From the NCBI RefSeq assembly GCF_007829035.1, contig NZ_VIVQ01000001.1:992001-1056000 (forward strand): DNA of 64,000 bases, read 5' to 3'. Made by a program: the position numbers and the translations under genes. The DNA comes from Rudaeicoccus suwonensis (GTDB taxonomy: Bacteria; Actinomycetota; Actinomycetes; Actinomycetales; Dermatophilaceae). Below are positions 47,262 through 56,325 of the stretch, in pieces. The notes beneath the pieces were generated by a model, which saw nothing but the letters and a program-made list of their open reading frames with translations, had not been told where the DNA came from and ran no database searches. How positions within the stretch are numbered: the first letter of the stretch is position 1; every line of letters starts with the position of its first letter.

Positions 47262-50200
47262 ATGTCCGCGGCTCCTGGTTCCCGCTCGTTCCTTCTTCCT
47301 TCCACCAGCGAAGCGGGCGGGGGTGATTCATCGGATTGGCTTGCATCGCGGTACTTCCGACATGTTGCCGATGAGGATCTCGCCGCCTGCGGTGCCCAGA
47401 GTCTCGCCGGGATTCTTCGCTCCCATCGCACGTTGGCACAGACCCGCGCACCAGGTCAGCCGAAGGTTCAACTGCTGCACCCGACGCAGGATGCCGACGG
47501 GTGGTCGTGCGCGTATGCCGTCCTGCAGATCGTCACCGACGACATGCCGTTCCTCGTCGACTCGGTGATCGCCGAGCTGACCCGCCAGGACCGTAGCGTC
47601 CACTCCCTGATCCACCCGCAGTTGTTCGTCCGTCGCGACGCAAGCGGTGACATCGCGCAGATCTACGACGCCGACGCCGCGCCCGCGATCGGGTCCGGTG
47701 AACTCGAGCCGGTGTGCGAGTCCTGGATGCACTTCGAGATCGACCTCGGTCTCGACGACGCGGCCGACCAGAAGCTCATCGACGGCGTGACGAAGGTGCT
47801 CGACGACGTGCGCTCGGCGGTCAACGACTGGCCCCGCATGCACGCCGAGTGCGAGCAATTGATCGCCGAACTCGACCGCACGCCGCCGTCCACGGTGCCG
47901 GGTGAAGCGATCGCGCGCACGCAGGGATTCCTGCGCTGGCTGGTCGACAACCACTTCACCTTCCTCGGTTACCGCGAGTACACCCTCGACACCGTCGACG
48001 GCGAAGACGTGCTGCGCACCAAGGCCGGCTCCGGTCTGGGCATCCTGCGCGACGCGGACGGATCGTCATACAGCAGGTTGACACCGAAGGCGCGTCAGAC
48101 CGCCCGCGAGCCGCAGCTGCTGACCATCACCAAGGCGAACTCCCGCGCCACGGTCCACCGCCCGTCATACCTGGACTACATCGGTCTGCGGACGTTCGAC
48201 GCGCAGGGCAATGTCATCGGTGAGAAGCGCTTCCTGGGGTTGTTCACCTCCAGCGCCTACACCGAGTCGGTCCGCCGCGTCCCGGTCGTGCGCGAGCGGG
48301 TGGCCAAGGTCTTCGCTCGCACCGGGTTCTCCCCGGACAGCCACTCCGGCAAGGACCTGCAGGAGGTCCTCGAGACCTACCCGCGCGACGAGCTGTTCCA
48401 GACCTCCAGCGAAGAGCTGTTCCACATCGCGACCCAGGTGCTGCGCCTGCAGGAACGTCGTCAGGCCCAGATGTTCCGTCGCACAGACGAATTCGGCCGA
48501 TTCGTGTCGGTGCTGGTCTACCTGCCCCGCGACCGTTACACCACGACGGTGCGTCGCCGGATCGAGAACATCCTGCGCGACGTGTATGCCGCAGAGTCGG
48601 TCGACTACACCACCCGCGTGAGTGACTCGGTCCTCGCTCGCATCCACTTCGTCGTGCGACTTCCGCGCGGCACCGAGGTTCCGGAACTCGACGACGCCGC
48701 CCTGCAGGAACGACTGCTGGAGAGCACCCGCACCTGGGGCGAACGCCTGGGCGAGACCGCCCGACAGGAAGACGGCGAGGACGCCGCGGCGCGCGTGATG
48801 AGCTTGTACTCGCGGGCCTTCCCCGAGGCCTACAAGGAGGACTTCAGTCCGCGCCAGGGCGTGGCCGACCTGCGACGCCTGGAGGCCCTCGAGTCCGACC
48901 AGCACACACTGCTGACGCTCTACCGCGACCCCAGCGCCGATCCCCGTGAACGCCGGTTCAAGCTGTTCCGCCGGGACTCGGTGATCCTGACCGATGTCCT
49001 GCCGCTGTTCACCCACCTGGGTGTCGAGGTCACCGACGAGCGGCCGTACGCCATGGAGCGTGCGGACGGTGTCGAGGTGCACATCTACGACTTCGGGCTG
49101 CGCGCCGCCGGCGAGCAGGTCTGGGGCAGCACCGACGCCGAGGTGGCCGACGTGCGCGAACGCTTCCAGGACGCCTTCACCGCGGTCTGGGAACGCCGAG
49201 CCGAGAGCGACGGACTCGGCGCTCTGGTGCTGCGTGCGGGTCTGAGTTGGCGCCAGGTGGTCTACCTGCGCGCGATCAGCAAGTACCTGCGGCAGATCGG
49301 CTTCACCTTCAGCCAGCACTACATCGAGACCGCGCTGCTCGGCAATGTCGACCTCGCGCGTGGTCTGGTCGAGTTGTTCGAGGCGCGCTTCGACCCGGCC
49401 CGCGACGATGCCGGGCGTGACGCGGCGCAGGCGCAGATCATCGAGCGGCTCGAAGCCGCTCTGGATGACGTCGCCAGCCTCGACCACGACCGCATCGTGC
49501 GCACGATGCTCGGCATCATCCGAGCCACCTTGCGCACCAATGCATTCCAGCGCGATGACAAGGGTGAGCACAGCCCCGTCGTCAGCTTCAAGCTCGACTG
49601 CGCCGCCGTACCTGGTCTGCCCGACCCGCGCCCGAAGTTCGAGATCTGGGTCTATGGTCCGCGCGTCGAAGGTGTGCACCTGCGGTTCGGCAAGGTCGCG
49701 CGCGGTGGTCTGCGCTGGAGCGATCGCCGCGAGGATTTCCGCACCGAGATCCTCGGCCTGGTCAAGGCGCAGATGGTCAAGAACGCCGTCATCGTGCCGA
49801 CCGGTTCCAAGGGCGGTTTCGTCGGCAAACAGTTGCCCGACCCCGCCGATCGTGAGGCCTGGCTGGCCGAGGGCATTGCGGCATACAAGTTGTTCATCTC
49901 GGGTCTGCTGGACGTGACCGACAACCTGGTCTCCGGTGAGGTGGTGCCGCCGCGCGACGTGGTCCGCCACGACGAGGACGACACCTATCTGGTGGTCGCG
50001 GCCGACAAGGGCACTGCGACCTTCTCCGACATCGCCAACGGTGTCGCCCAGGATTACGGTTTCTGGCTCGACGACGCCTTCGCCTCCGGTGGTTCGGCGG
50101 GCTACGACCACAAGGTCATGGGCATCACCGCCCGCGGCGCATGGGAGTCGGTCAAACGGCACTTCCGCGAGATGGGCGTCGACACCCAGACGCAGGAGTT

Positions 50201-52112
50201 CACCGTCACCGGTGTCGGTGACATGAGCGGCGATGTCTTCGGCAACGGGATGCTGCTGTCCGAGCACATCCGGCTGCTGGCCGCCTTCGACCACCGCCAC
50301 ATCTTCCTTGACCCGAACCCGGTGGCGGCGACCTCCTTCGCCGAGCGTCGCCGGTTGTTCGACCTGCCGCGGTCGTCGTGGGCCGACTACGACACCTCGC
50401 TGATCTCCGCCGGCGGCGGCGTCTTCCCACGCAGTGCGAAGTCGATCCGCATCACCGACGAGGTCCGCGCGGCGCTCGGCCTGCAGGCGGGCGTGCGGTC
50501 GATGACGCCGGCCGAGTTGATGAAGGCCATCCTGCTCGCCCCGGTGGACCTGTTCTGGAACGGCGGCATCGGCACCTACGTGAAATCGGCCGTCGAGTCC
50601 AACACCGACATCGGCGACCGCGCCAACGACGCGATTCGTGTCGACGGAAAACAGTTGCGCTGCAAGGTGATCGGTGAGGGCGGCAACCTCGGTGCCAGCC
50701 AGTTGGGTCGCATCGAAGCCGCGCAGCACGGGGTGCGGGTCAACACCGACGCCATCGACAACTCTGCCGGCGTCGACACCTCCGACCACGAGGTCAACAT
50801 CAAGATCCTGGTGACCGACCTGATGCGCCAGGGCCGCTTCGACCTCGAGCAGCGCAACACGCTGCTGCACTCGATGACTGACGAGATCGCGGTGCAGGTG
50901 CTGCGGGACAACTACGAGCAGAACACCCTGCTGGGCAACGCGCGGGCGCAGACCCACGCGATGCTGCCGGTGCATCAGCGGCTGATCCACTGGCTGGAGG
51001 AGCGCGGCGATCTCAACCGAGAACTGGAGTTCCTGCCGAGCGACGCCGAGATCGCCCGTCGCGCATCCGCCGGGCGCGGGCTGACATCGCCGGAGTTCTC
51101 GGTGCTGGTGGCCTACGCCAAGCTGGCCCTCAAGAACGACCTCGCTGCCGGCACCATCACCGACGACCCATGGTTCGGCGGCACCCTGTCGGACTACTTC
51201 CCGGCCCAGATCCGCGATGGTTATGCCGCGGAGCTTACCCAGCACCCGCTGCGCCGCGAGATCGTCATCAACTCCATCGTCAACTCCCTGGTCAACCGCG
51301 GGGGCATCACCTTCGCCTTCCGGCTGGCCGAGGAGACCGGCGCTTCGCCGGAGCAGGTGACGCGCGCGTTCGTCGTGGCTCGCGAGATTTTCGACATGGC
51401 CGGTTTCGTCGTGCAGGTCGAGGCGCTGGACAACATTGCCACGACGCAGGCGCAGACCGAGCTGTATCTGGAGTTCCGTCGGCTGCTCGACCGTGCCGTG
51501 CGCTGGCTGGTGCACAGCCGTCCGGCGAAGCTGGACATCCAGGCCGAGATCGACCGGTTCAGGCCGGTCATCGCCCAGCTCGAGTCGCAGGTGCCCGACC
51601 TTCTGCAAGGCAGCGAGCACGCCCGCTGGGAGGCGCGTCGCGACCAGCTCGGCGTCGACGGGGTGCCCGAGGCACTCGCCGGCCGAGCCGCAGCTCTGCT
51701 GGATGGCTTCTCGTTGCTCGACATCACCGAGCAGTCCAAGGGGACCGACACGCCGGTCGCCGACGTCGCCGCGGTCTACTTCGCAGTGTCCGAGCGCATC
51801 GGCATCGACCGGATGCTGTATGCCGTGTCGCAGCTTCCGCGCGACGACCGGTGGGATGCGCTGGCGCGTGGTGCTGTGCGTGACGACCTGTATGCCGTGC
51901 TCGACTCGTTCACGGCTGCGGTCATCGCCGGCACGTCGGGAGCACACCCCGCCGAGCGCGTCGACACCTGGACGAACGACAACGCCGACTCGGTCGCTCG
52001 CGCACAGCAGGCCCTCGAAGGTGTCGCCGGCCAGGAAAAGCCCGGCCTGGCGTCACTGTCGGTGGCCCTGCGCACTCTGCGCTCGGTCGTGCGCTCGGGT
52101 TCGGCACGCTGA
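47262..52112 (+). CDS. gdh: NAD-dependent glutamate dehydrogenase, 180-kDa type
   Basis: 1,616 residues from ATG 47262, close to Rv2476c; an open frame upstream to 47166 is less likely. It deaminates glutamate to 2-oxoglutarate and ammonia. The N-terminal third holds ACT-like regulatory repeats (DDMPFLVDSVIAELTRQDRSVHSLIHPQ). The catalytic part carries RWSDRREDFRTEILGLVKAQMVKNAVIVPTGSKGGFVGK with substrate lysines, VVAADKGTATFSDIANGVA and TGVGDMSGDVFGNGML for NAD. A C-terminal helical domain follows. It pairs with PruA nearby to channel proline carbon into the TCA cycle. Confidence 0.96.
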   Translation: MSAAPGSRSFLLPSTSEAGGGDSSDWLASRYFRHVADEDLAACGAQSLAGILRSHRTLAQTRAPGQPKVQLLHPTQDADGWSCAYAVLQIVTDDMPFLVDSVIAELTRQDRSVHSLIHPQLFVRRDASGDIAQIYDADAAPAIGSGELEPVCESWMHFEIDLGLDDAADQKLIDGVTKVLDDVRSAVNDWPRMHAECEQLIAELDRTPPSTVPGEAIARTQGFLRWLVDNHFTFLGYREYTLDTVDGEDVLRTKAGSGLGILRDADGSSYSRLTPKARQTAREPQLLTITKANSRATVHRPSYLDYIGLRTFDAQGNVIGEKRFLGLFTSSAYTESVRRVPVVRERVAKVFARTGFSPDSHSGKDLQEVLETYPRDELFQTSSEELFHIATQVLRLQERRQAQMFRRTDEFGRFVSVLVYLPRDRYTTTVRRRIENILRDVYAAESVDYTTRVSDSVLARIHFVVRLPRGTEVPELDDAALQERLLESTRTWGERLGETARQEDGEDAAARVMSLYSRAFPEAYKEDFSPRQGVADLRRLEALESDQHTLLTLYRDPSADPRERRFKLFRRDSVILTDVLPLFTHLGVEVTDERPYAMERADGVEVHIYDFGLRAAGEQVWGSTDAEVADVRERFQDAFTAVWERRAESDGLGALVLRAGLSWRQVVYLRAISKYLRQIGFTFSQHYIETALLGNVDLARGLVELFEARFDPARDDAGRDAAQAQIIERLEAALDDVASLDHDRIVRTMLGIIRATLRTNAFQRDDKGEHSPVVSFKLDCAAVPGLPDPRPKFEIWVYGPRVEGVHLRFGKVARGGLRWSDRREDFRTEILGLVKAQMVKNAVIVPTGSKGGFVGKQLPDPADREAWLAEGIAAYKLFISGLLDVTDNLVSGEVVPPRDVVRHDEDDTYLVVAADKGTATFSDIANGVAQDYGFWLDDAFASGGSAGYDHKVMGITARGAWESVKRHFREMGVDTQTQEFTVTGVGDMSGDVFGNGMLLSEHIRLLAAFDHRHIFLDPNPVAATSFAERRRLFDLPRSSWADYDTSLISAGGGVFPRSAKSIRITDEVRAALGLQAGVRSMTPAELMKAILLAPVDLFWNGGIGTYVKSAVESNTDIGDRANDAIRVDGKQLRCKVIGEGGNLGASQLGRIEAAQHGVRVNTDAIDNSAGVDTSDHEVNIKILVTDLMRQGRFDLEQRNTLLHSMTDEIAVQVLRDNYEQNTLLGNARAQTHAMLPVHQRLIHWLEERGDLNRELEFLPSDAEIARRASAGRGLTSPEFSVLVAYAKLALKNDLAAGTITDDPWFGGTLSDYFPAQIRDGYAAELTQHPLRREIVINSIVNSLVNRGGITFAFRLAEETGASPEQVTRAFVVAREIFDMAGFVVQVEALDNIATTQAQTELYLEFRRLLDRAVRWLVHSRPAKLDIQAEIDRFRPVIAQLESQVPDLLQGSEHARWEARRDQLGVDGVPEALAGRAAALLDGFSLLDITEQSKGTDTPVADVAAVYFAVSERIGIDRMLYAVSQLPRDDRWDALARGAVRDDLYAVLDSFTAAVIAGTSGAHPAERVDTWTNDNADSVARAQQALEGVAGQEKPGLASLSVALRTLRSVVRSGSAR

Positions 52113-52144
52113 GACGCGGGGACTGAGGTCGGTAGGCTCGCGCC

Positions 52145-53617
52145 ATGCCGTCGATGAACGACGTCTTGTCGCAGCGCACCGACCTCAGTCAGGCCGGTCG
52201 TGAATGGTTGCACCTGCTGGTCAGTGACTGGCAGCTGCTGGCCGATCTGTCATTCGCGGACCTGGTGTTGTGGGTGCCCACCCGCGATGCCGACTGGGTT
52301 GCTGTCGCACACGTACGGCCGACCACGGGCGTCGGGGTTTTTGTCGACGACCTGGTCGGGCAGCCCATCGACCGCACCCGATCCCGCCCGGTGGCCGAGG
52401 CTTTCGCCGAGCGGCGCATCGTGCGTTCGCAGACGACGATGTGGCGTGACGATCTGCCGGTGCGTGAGGAATCGATCCCGGTCGTCTTCGGCACCAGCAC
52501 GATCGCGGTGCTGACGCGGCATACCAATCTGGCCTCGATGCGCACGCCCAGCCGCCTCGAAGTCACCTACCTGGCTACCGCCGACGCCCTCGCGCGGATG
52601 GTCGCCACCGGTGACTTCCCGGACGTCGCGGCTGCTCCCGCCGGGCGGCGAGGTGCGCCGCGTGTCGGTGATGGAGTGCTGCGGCTAGATGCCGACGGGG
52701 TGGTGACCTACGCCAGCCCCAACGCGGTCTCGGCGATCCATCGTCTCGGGCACGAGGCCGAGATCGTCGGGGTGCGACTCGCGACGATCTTGCGTGACCT
52801 GCTGCCCGGCAACGGTCCGGTCGATGAAGAGCTCACCATGGTGCTCACCGGCCGGGTGCCGTGGCGCACCGAGGTGGAATCACGCAGCGCCAATGTCAGC
52901 GCGAGGTCGATCCCGCTGTCCGAAAGCGGTCGGCGGATCGGTGCCGTGCTGCTGGTGCGTGACGTGAGCGAGTTGCGCGGCAGGGAACGCGAGCTGCTGA
53001 GCAAGGAGACGACGATTCGCGAGATCCACCACCGGGTGAAAAACAACCTGCAGACGGTGGCGGCGGTGCTCCGGTTGCAGTCACGCCGGCTGGCGGACCC
53101 GCAGGCGCAGGCCGCCCTCGCCGGTGCGGTGCGCCGGGTGGCGACGATCGCGACGGTTCACGAGACGCTCAGCGGCACGCTCGACGAGACGGTGTCCTTC
53201 GACGAGGTCGCGGCGTCCTCGCTGCGTGCCGCGGTCGACATCAGCAACCGCTCGCAGGAGCGCATCCGCGCGCAGATGACGGGAAGCTTCGGAGTGCTGC
53301 ATTCCGACGATGCCACCGCGGTCGCCATGATCACCGCCGAACTCGTGCAGAACGCCATCGAACACGGCTTCGGCATGTATGGCGGAACGGTGGTCCTCGA
53401 CGCGCGGCGCAGTGTCGAGGCCGGCGGGGCCGATCTGCTGACGGTCACTGTCACCGACGACGGCTCCGGGCTGCCTGCGGGCTTCAGTCCCGGGGCGTCC
53501 GGACTCGGCATACAGATCGTGCAGTCATTCGTGCAGGACCTGCGTGGCGAGATCGACTGGTGCGCGTGGGGCGAGCACGGCACCCGGGTGCGCTTCGTCG
53601 CTCGGCTACGGGGGTGA
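52145..53617 (+). CDS. pdtaS: PdtaS-type sensor histidine kinase, HisKA_2 family
   Basis: 490 residues. An N-terminal GAF-like domain (20-150), a PAS-like domain (about 170-280), then the HisKA_2 motif EIHHRVKNNLQTVAAVLRLQSRRL with the phospho-accepting His at 295 or 296, and an HATPase (ELVQNAIEHGF, VTDDGSGLPAGF, SGLGIQIVQSF). No membrane segments, so it is cytosolic like M. tuberculosis Rv3220c, which signals to the RNA-binding antiterminator PdtaR. pdtaR is not in the window. It is convergent with whiB1, as in Mycobacterium. Confidence 0.93.
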   Translation: MPSMNDVLSQRTDLSQAGREWLHLLVSDWQLLADLSFADLVLWVPTRDADWVAVAHVRPTTGVGVFVDDLVGQPIDRTRSRPVAEAFAERRIVRSQTTMWRDDLPVREESIPVVFGTSTIAVLTRHTNLASMRTPSRLEVTYLATADALARMVATGDFPDVAAAPAGRRGAPRVGDGVLRLDADGVVTYASPNAVSAIHRLGHEAEIVGVRLATILRDLLPGNGPVDEELTMVLTGRVPWRTEVESRSANVSARSIPLSESGRRIGAVLLVRDVSELRGRERELLSKETTIREIHHRVKNNLQTVAAVLRLQSRRLADPQAQAALAGAVRRVATIATVHETLSGTLDETVSFDEVAASSLRAAVDISNRSQERIRAQMTGSFGVLHSDDATAVAMITAELVQNAIEHGFGMYGGTVVLDARRSVEAGGADLLTVTVTDDGSGLPAGFSPGASGLGIQIVQSFVQDLRGEIDWCAWGEHGTRVRFVARLRG

Positions 53618-53667
53618 TCTCGCGGTGTGCGGAAGGCGCTCCGGGGAGTGAGGTGTTCGCGGACGGG

Positions 53668-53916
53668 TCAGCCGGCGCGCCGGGCGCGGGCGTTGCGCCG
53701 CTTGAGAGCGCGTCGTTCGTCTTCGGACAGGCCGCCCCAGACACCGGCATCCTGGCCGGACTCCAAGGCCCACTTCAGGCAGGTGTCCATGACCTCGCAG
53801 CGCCGGCACACCTGTTTGGCGTCTTCGATCTGCTGCAGGGCAGGGCCGGTGTTGCCGATCGGAAAGAACAGCTCCGGGTCCTCGTCCAAGCACGCAGCGC
53901 GGTTGCGCCAATCCAT
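53668..53916 (-). CDS. whiB1: WhiB1-like iron-sulfur regulator
   Basis: 82 residues from ATG 53916, like WhiB1; the open frame reaches 53946 but MDWRNRAACLDEDPELFFPIG is the family start. The four cluster cysteines are Cys9, Cys37, Cys40 and Cys46 (CRRCEVMDTC), the same positions as in M. tuberculosis WhiB1, followed by GVWGGLSEDERRALKRR. WhiB1 is essential and NO-sensitive in M. tuberculosis. The promoter region at 53917-54178 shows no clear CRP palindrome. Confidence 0.93.
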   Translation of the reverse strand: MDWRNRAACLDEDPELFFPIGNTGPALQQIEDAKQVCRRCEVMDTCLKWALESGQDAGVWGGLSEDERRALKRRNARARRAG

Positions 53917-54178
53917 GTGAGTCTGCTCCTTGCATCCGCCGTGCACGCTTGAGGGCGCGGAACGGCATCGGTCCGTAGGGGTTGAAGGCTAGGGGTTCCT
54001 GCTGATCGTTGCCTGCGTCTGAGATAACGTCGGCAGGTCACACGCTGTTCCCCAAGCGTCACAGATACGCACAACACTCCACAAGTGGTTTCGCCGAGAT
54101 TTTCGGCCTCGAAGGTGAGGTATCCGTCACATTGCTGTCCAACCAAAGGCGCCGAGAAGTCTCGAGCGCGGCACCGCG
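53917..54178. other. Divergent intergenic region upstream of whiB1
   Basis: 262 bases hold the whiB1 and 132-residue-gene promoters. GTGTGACC and CTGTGACG occur as direct repeats about 20 bp apart on the whiB1 strand (54035-54063), but the TGTGA-N6-TCACA form of a CRP site was not found. Confidence 0.3.
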
Positions 54179-54577
54179 ATGGTGAAGTGCTGGCCACTGA
54201 GCGCGGTGCTGATGGGTCTGCAGACGCTGGTGCTGATCGTCCTCGCGGGGGATCTGGTGGTCGTCGGTGCGACCGGCGGAAGTGACAGCGGGGCTCGTGC
54301 GATCACCGAGGGCATCACCGTGCTCGTGCTCGCGGCCTGCAGCGGTCTGCTCGCCTACGGATTCGCACGACGACGCAGCATCGCCCGCACGCCCACGCTC
54401 GTCTGGAACCTGCTTGCCGCGCTCGTGGGTGTGTCCCTGTGGTCCGGAGGAGCGCACGCTGTGGGTGCGGTCACAATCGCGGTCGGCGCGGTGACCTTCG
54501 CCTGCTCGCTCGGCGTGCCGCGCTACGACCTGGACGATCTCGACGAGTCGGACGAGCACGACGCCTCGCAGCAGTGA
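54179..54577 (+). CDS. Small membrane protein of unknown function, four hydrophobic segments
   Basis: 132 residues with hydrophobic stretches near 8-30, 43-62, 75-90 and 94-112 and an acidic C-terminal tail (DLDDLDESDEHDASQQ). No family was recognised. It is convergent with the lipoprotein pair, 33 bp from its end. Confidence 0.6.
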   Translation: MVKCWPLSAVLMGLQTLVLIVLAGDLVVVGATGGSDSGARAITEGITVLVLAACSGLLAYGFARRRSIARTPTLVWNLLAALVGVSLWSGGAHAVGAVTIAVGAVTFACSLGVPRYDLDDLDESDEHDASQQ

Positions 54578-54610
54578 CCGCGATGCACGCCGGTCACATC
54601 CGCGCGCCGG

Positions 54611-55384
54611 TCACATCCGCGCGGCGAGCAACTGCATCAACAGCGGCATGATCTGCTGATTGAACGTCGCGTTGTTGTCGCTGAAGTTTCCTGGTGCGAA
54701 CTGGAACAGATTCTCCGCCGTCATCGTGATCTGTGCGGCAGTTGTGCCGTTGCCGATGACGACGCTGTAAGTCGGATCGTTGGTCGCGTTGCTGACCGAC
54801 AGTCGCTGGGTGTTGTACGAACCGTCGTCGAAATAGATGTAACCGGACGCTGGTTTGCCGTCGGCGTTTGTGTTGGTGGCTCTCGAACTGCTGCGGGCCG
54901 CATCGAAGGCGTTGAGGATCTGGGTCTCGGTGCCGACCGATGTGATGGTGAACTGGAACGTGGGGTTGATGGTCGTGTTGGGAAGAAAGACGGTGATCTT
55001 CAGCGAGTTGGTGCCCGTGGGATCCAGCGCAATCTTCGCAGCGTCCGGAAACACCGCCGACAACTCCTTGATGCTGAACAGGTAGCCCGCGACCGGCCAC
55101 TCGGTGGTTGGCACGCTTCCGTTCACGACCGGCGGGTTGAACACCGGCAGACTCGAGTCGTAGACCACCTTGCGGCCGACGGTGTTGGCGACGACCACAC
55201 CCTGCGAGTCACCAGGTGACGGGGATTGCTTGGGGAAGCTCACGGCGCCGGTCGGTCCGGACGTCGAGCTGGCGACGCCCACCGAGGAACTGCTGCCGGA
55301 GCAGCCTGCGAGGGTGACCGGCAGCGCGGCCACCACAACGGCGGCCATCAGTGCGGAGCTGCGATGGTGGCGCAGGAGGTTCAT
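54611..55384 (-). CDS. Predicted lipoprotein, 257 aa, downstream member of a pair
   Basis: The signal peptide MNLLRHHRSSALMAAVVVAALPVTLAGC has a lipobox LAGC, so the mature protein is anchored outside the membrane. A Ser/Gly/Thr-rich linker follows, then a beta-rich domain (VVVANTVGRKVVYDSSLPVFNPPVV, FQFTITSVGTETQILNAF, YIYFDDGSYNTQRLSVS). No known domain was recognised. It overlaps the upstream lipoprotein by ATGA and probably shares a transcript with it. Confidence 0.7.
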   Translation of the reverse strand: MNLLRHHRSSALMAAVVVAALPVTLAGCSGSSSSVGVASSTSGPTGAVSFPKQSPSPGDSQGVVVANTVGRKVVYDSSLPVFNPPVVNGSVPTTEWPVAGYLFSIKELSAVFPDAAKIALDPTGTNSLKITVFLPNTTINPTFQFTITSVGTETQILNAFDAARSSSRATNTNADGKPASGYIYFDDGSYNTQRLSVSNATNDPTYSVVIGNGTTAAQITMTAENLFQFAPGNFSDNNATFNQQIMPLLMQLLAARM

Positions 55385-56127
55385 GCGTACTTCCTCGGGA
55401 GTTGGTCGGCGATGTCCTTGGCGAGCACCGGGAAGACGCCTTGCATCAGCGAGGTGCTCGCATTGCTGCCGCTCAGGGAGTAGAAGCCGGTGAAATTCAG
55501 ATCGATCCAGCCGGCAAGGTTTCCGTCCGAGACCAGAACGGCCGACTGGTGATTCGCCAGGATGTAGCTGCCCTTCGCACCGAAAGCGCCCTCCTGGTAG
55601 AACCGGTCGGTGGACTGGCGGTCCTGGTAGAGACTGCTTTCGGCGGCGTTCCATGCGCTCGTCATCGGCCCGTCCGCGCCGAACGCGACGATGCTGACCT
55701 GGATGCTGCTGGACAGCCCGGCGCTGTCGCCGGGCAAGCTGACCGTCCAGGTGCACGACTGGTTCTTCGACGTGGTCGCACCGGAGGAACTCGTGCCTTT
55801 GGTGCAGCTCTGCAGTTTGACGGTCGTGGCTTCAGGCACAGCAGCCTTCAACTGGGCCTGCGTCAGGATGTTCTGAGCGTCCGGCCACAGGTTGGTCGGC
55901 ACGTTCGGGTTCTGTTTGTCCGGCAGACTCAGGTTCCAGGCGGTCGGATTGGCAGCCGTCGACCGGGTCGGAGAGCCGCCGATGGTCGTACCGGCCAGGT
56001 ATGACGTGTTACCGGCAGAAGCCGACCATGGCGGCGGGCTCGCGGTCGCGCCGGATCCGCCTCCGCAGCCTGCGATGGCCGATGTCACTGCCGCGGCCGC
56101 GACCAGCGCGCCCGCTGTGCGTGCCAT
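55381..56127 (-). CDS. Predicted lipoprotein, 248 aa, first of a pair
   Basis: From ATG 56127 (GAGGGG at nine bases' spacing) the signal peptide ARTAGALVAAAAVTSAIAGC has a lipobox IAGC; an ATG at 56133 is the alternative. The mature part is Ser/Thr-rich, with two extra cysteines (LQSCTKG, NQSCTWT) that could form a disulfide and a domain ending FPVLAKDIADQLPRKYA. Not recognised. The pair may sense or bind an extracellular ligand; no transporter or kinase lies next to it. Confidence 0.7.
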   Translation of the reverse strand: MARTAGALVAAAAVTSAIAGCGGGSGATASPPPWSASAGNTSYLAGTTIGGSPTRSTAANPTAWNLSLPDKQNPNVPTNLWPDAQNILTQAQLKAAVPEATTVKLQSCTKGTSSSGATTSKNQSCTWTVSLPGDSAGLSSSIQVSIVAFGADGPMTSAWNAAESSLYQDRQSTDRFYQEGAFGAKGSYILANHQSAVLVSDGNLAGWIDLNFTGFYSLSGSNASTSLMQGVFPVLAKDIADQLPRKYA

Positions 56128-56226
56128 GTGCATGTGCCCCTCGGTTCCCTTGTCCCGTGTCTCCATCCCCCCTCGGTGGGATGGCCAAGCGTGCAGTCAT
56201 TATGGCCCGAACCTGCCCGGCTACGG

Positions 56227-56265
56227 CGAAAGGCTCCACGCGGCGAGTGCGCGTGGAGCCTTTCG
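56227..56265 (-). terminator. Terminator hairpin after the MFS exporter gene
   Basis: A 15-bp perfect stem (56227-56241 with 56251-56265) and a 9-nt loop, 61 bp beyond the MFS stop on the minus strand. The sequence ends in CCTTTCG, a weak T-run. Confidence 0.75.
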
Positions 56266-56325
56266 TCCGGTGTGCCGGTGATTCAGTCTGTATGCCGGGA
56301 GTGACTCACTCCGGCATACAGCCCG

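Noticed and set aside
48165-51947. 1,260-codon open frame antisense to the glutamate dehydrogenase
   Set aside because: It mirrors the codon positions of the sense gene and has no family features; long antisense frames are expected in high-GC DNA.
53917-54178. CRP/Fnr site upstream of whiB1
   Set aside because: GTGTGAC occurs twice as direct repeats, but no TGTGA-N6-TCACA palindrome is present.
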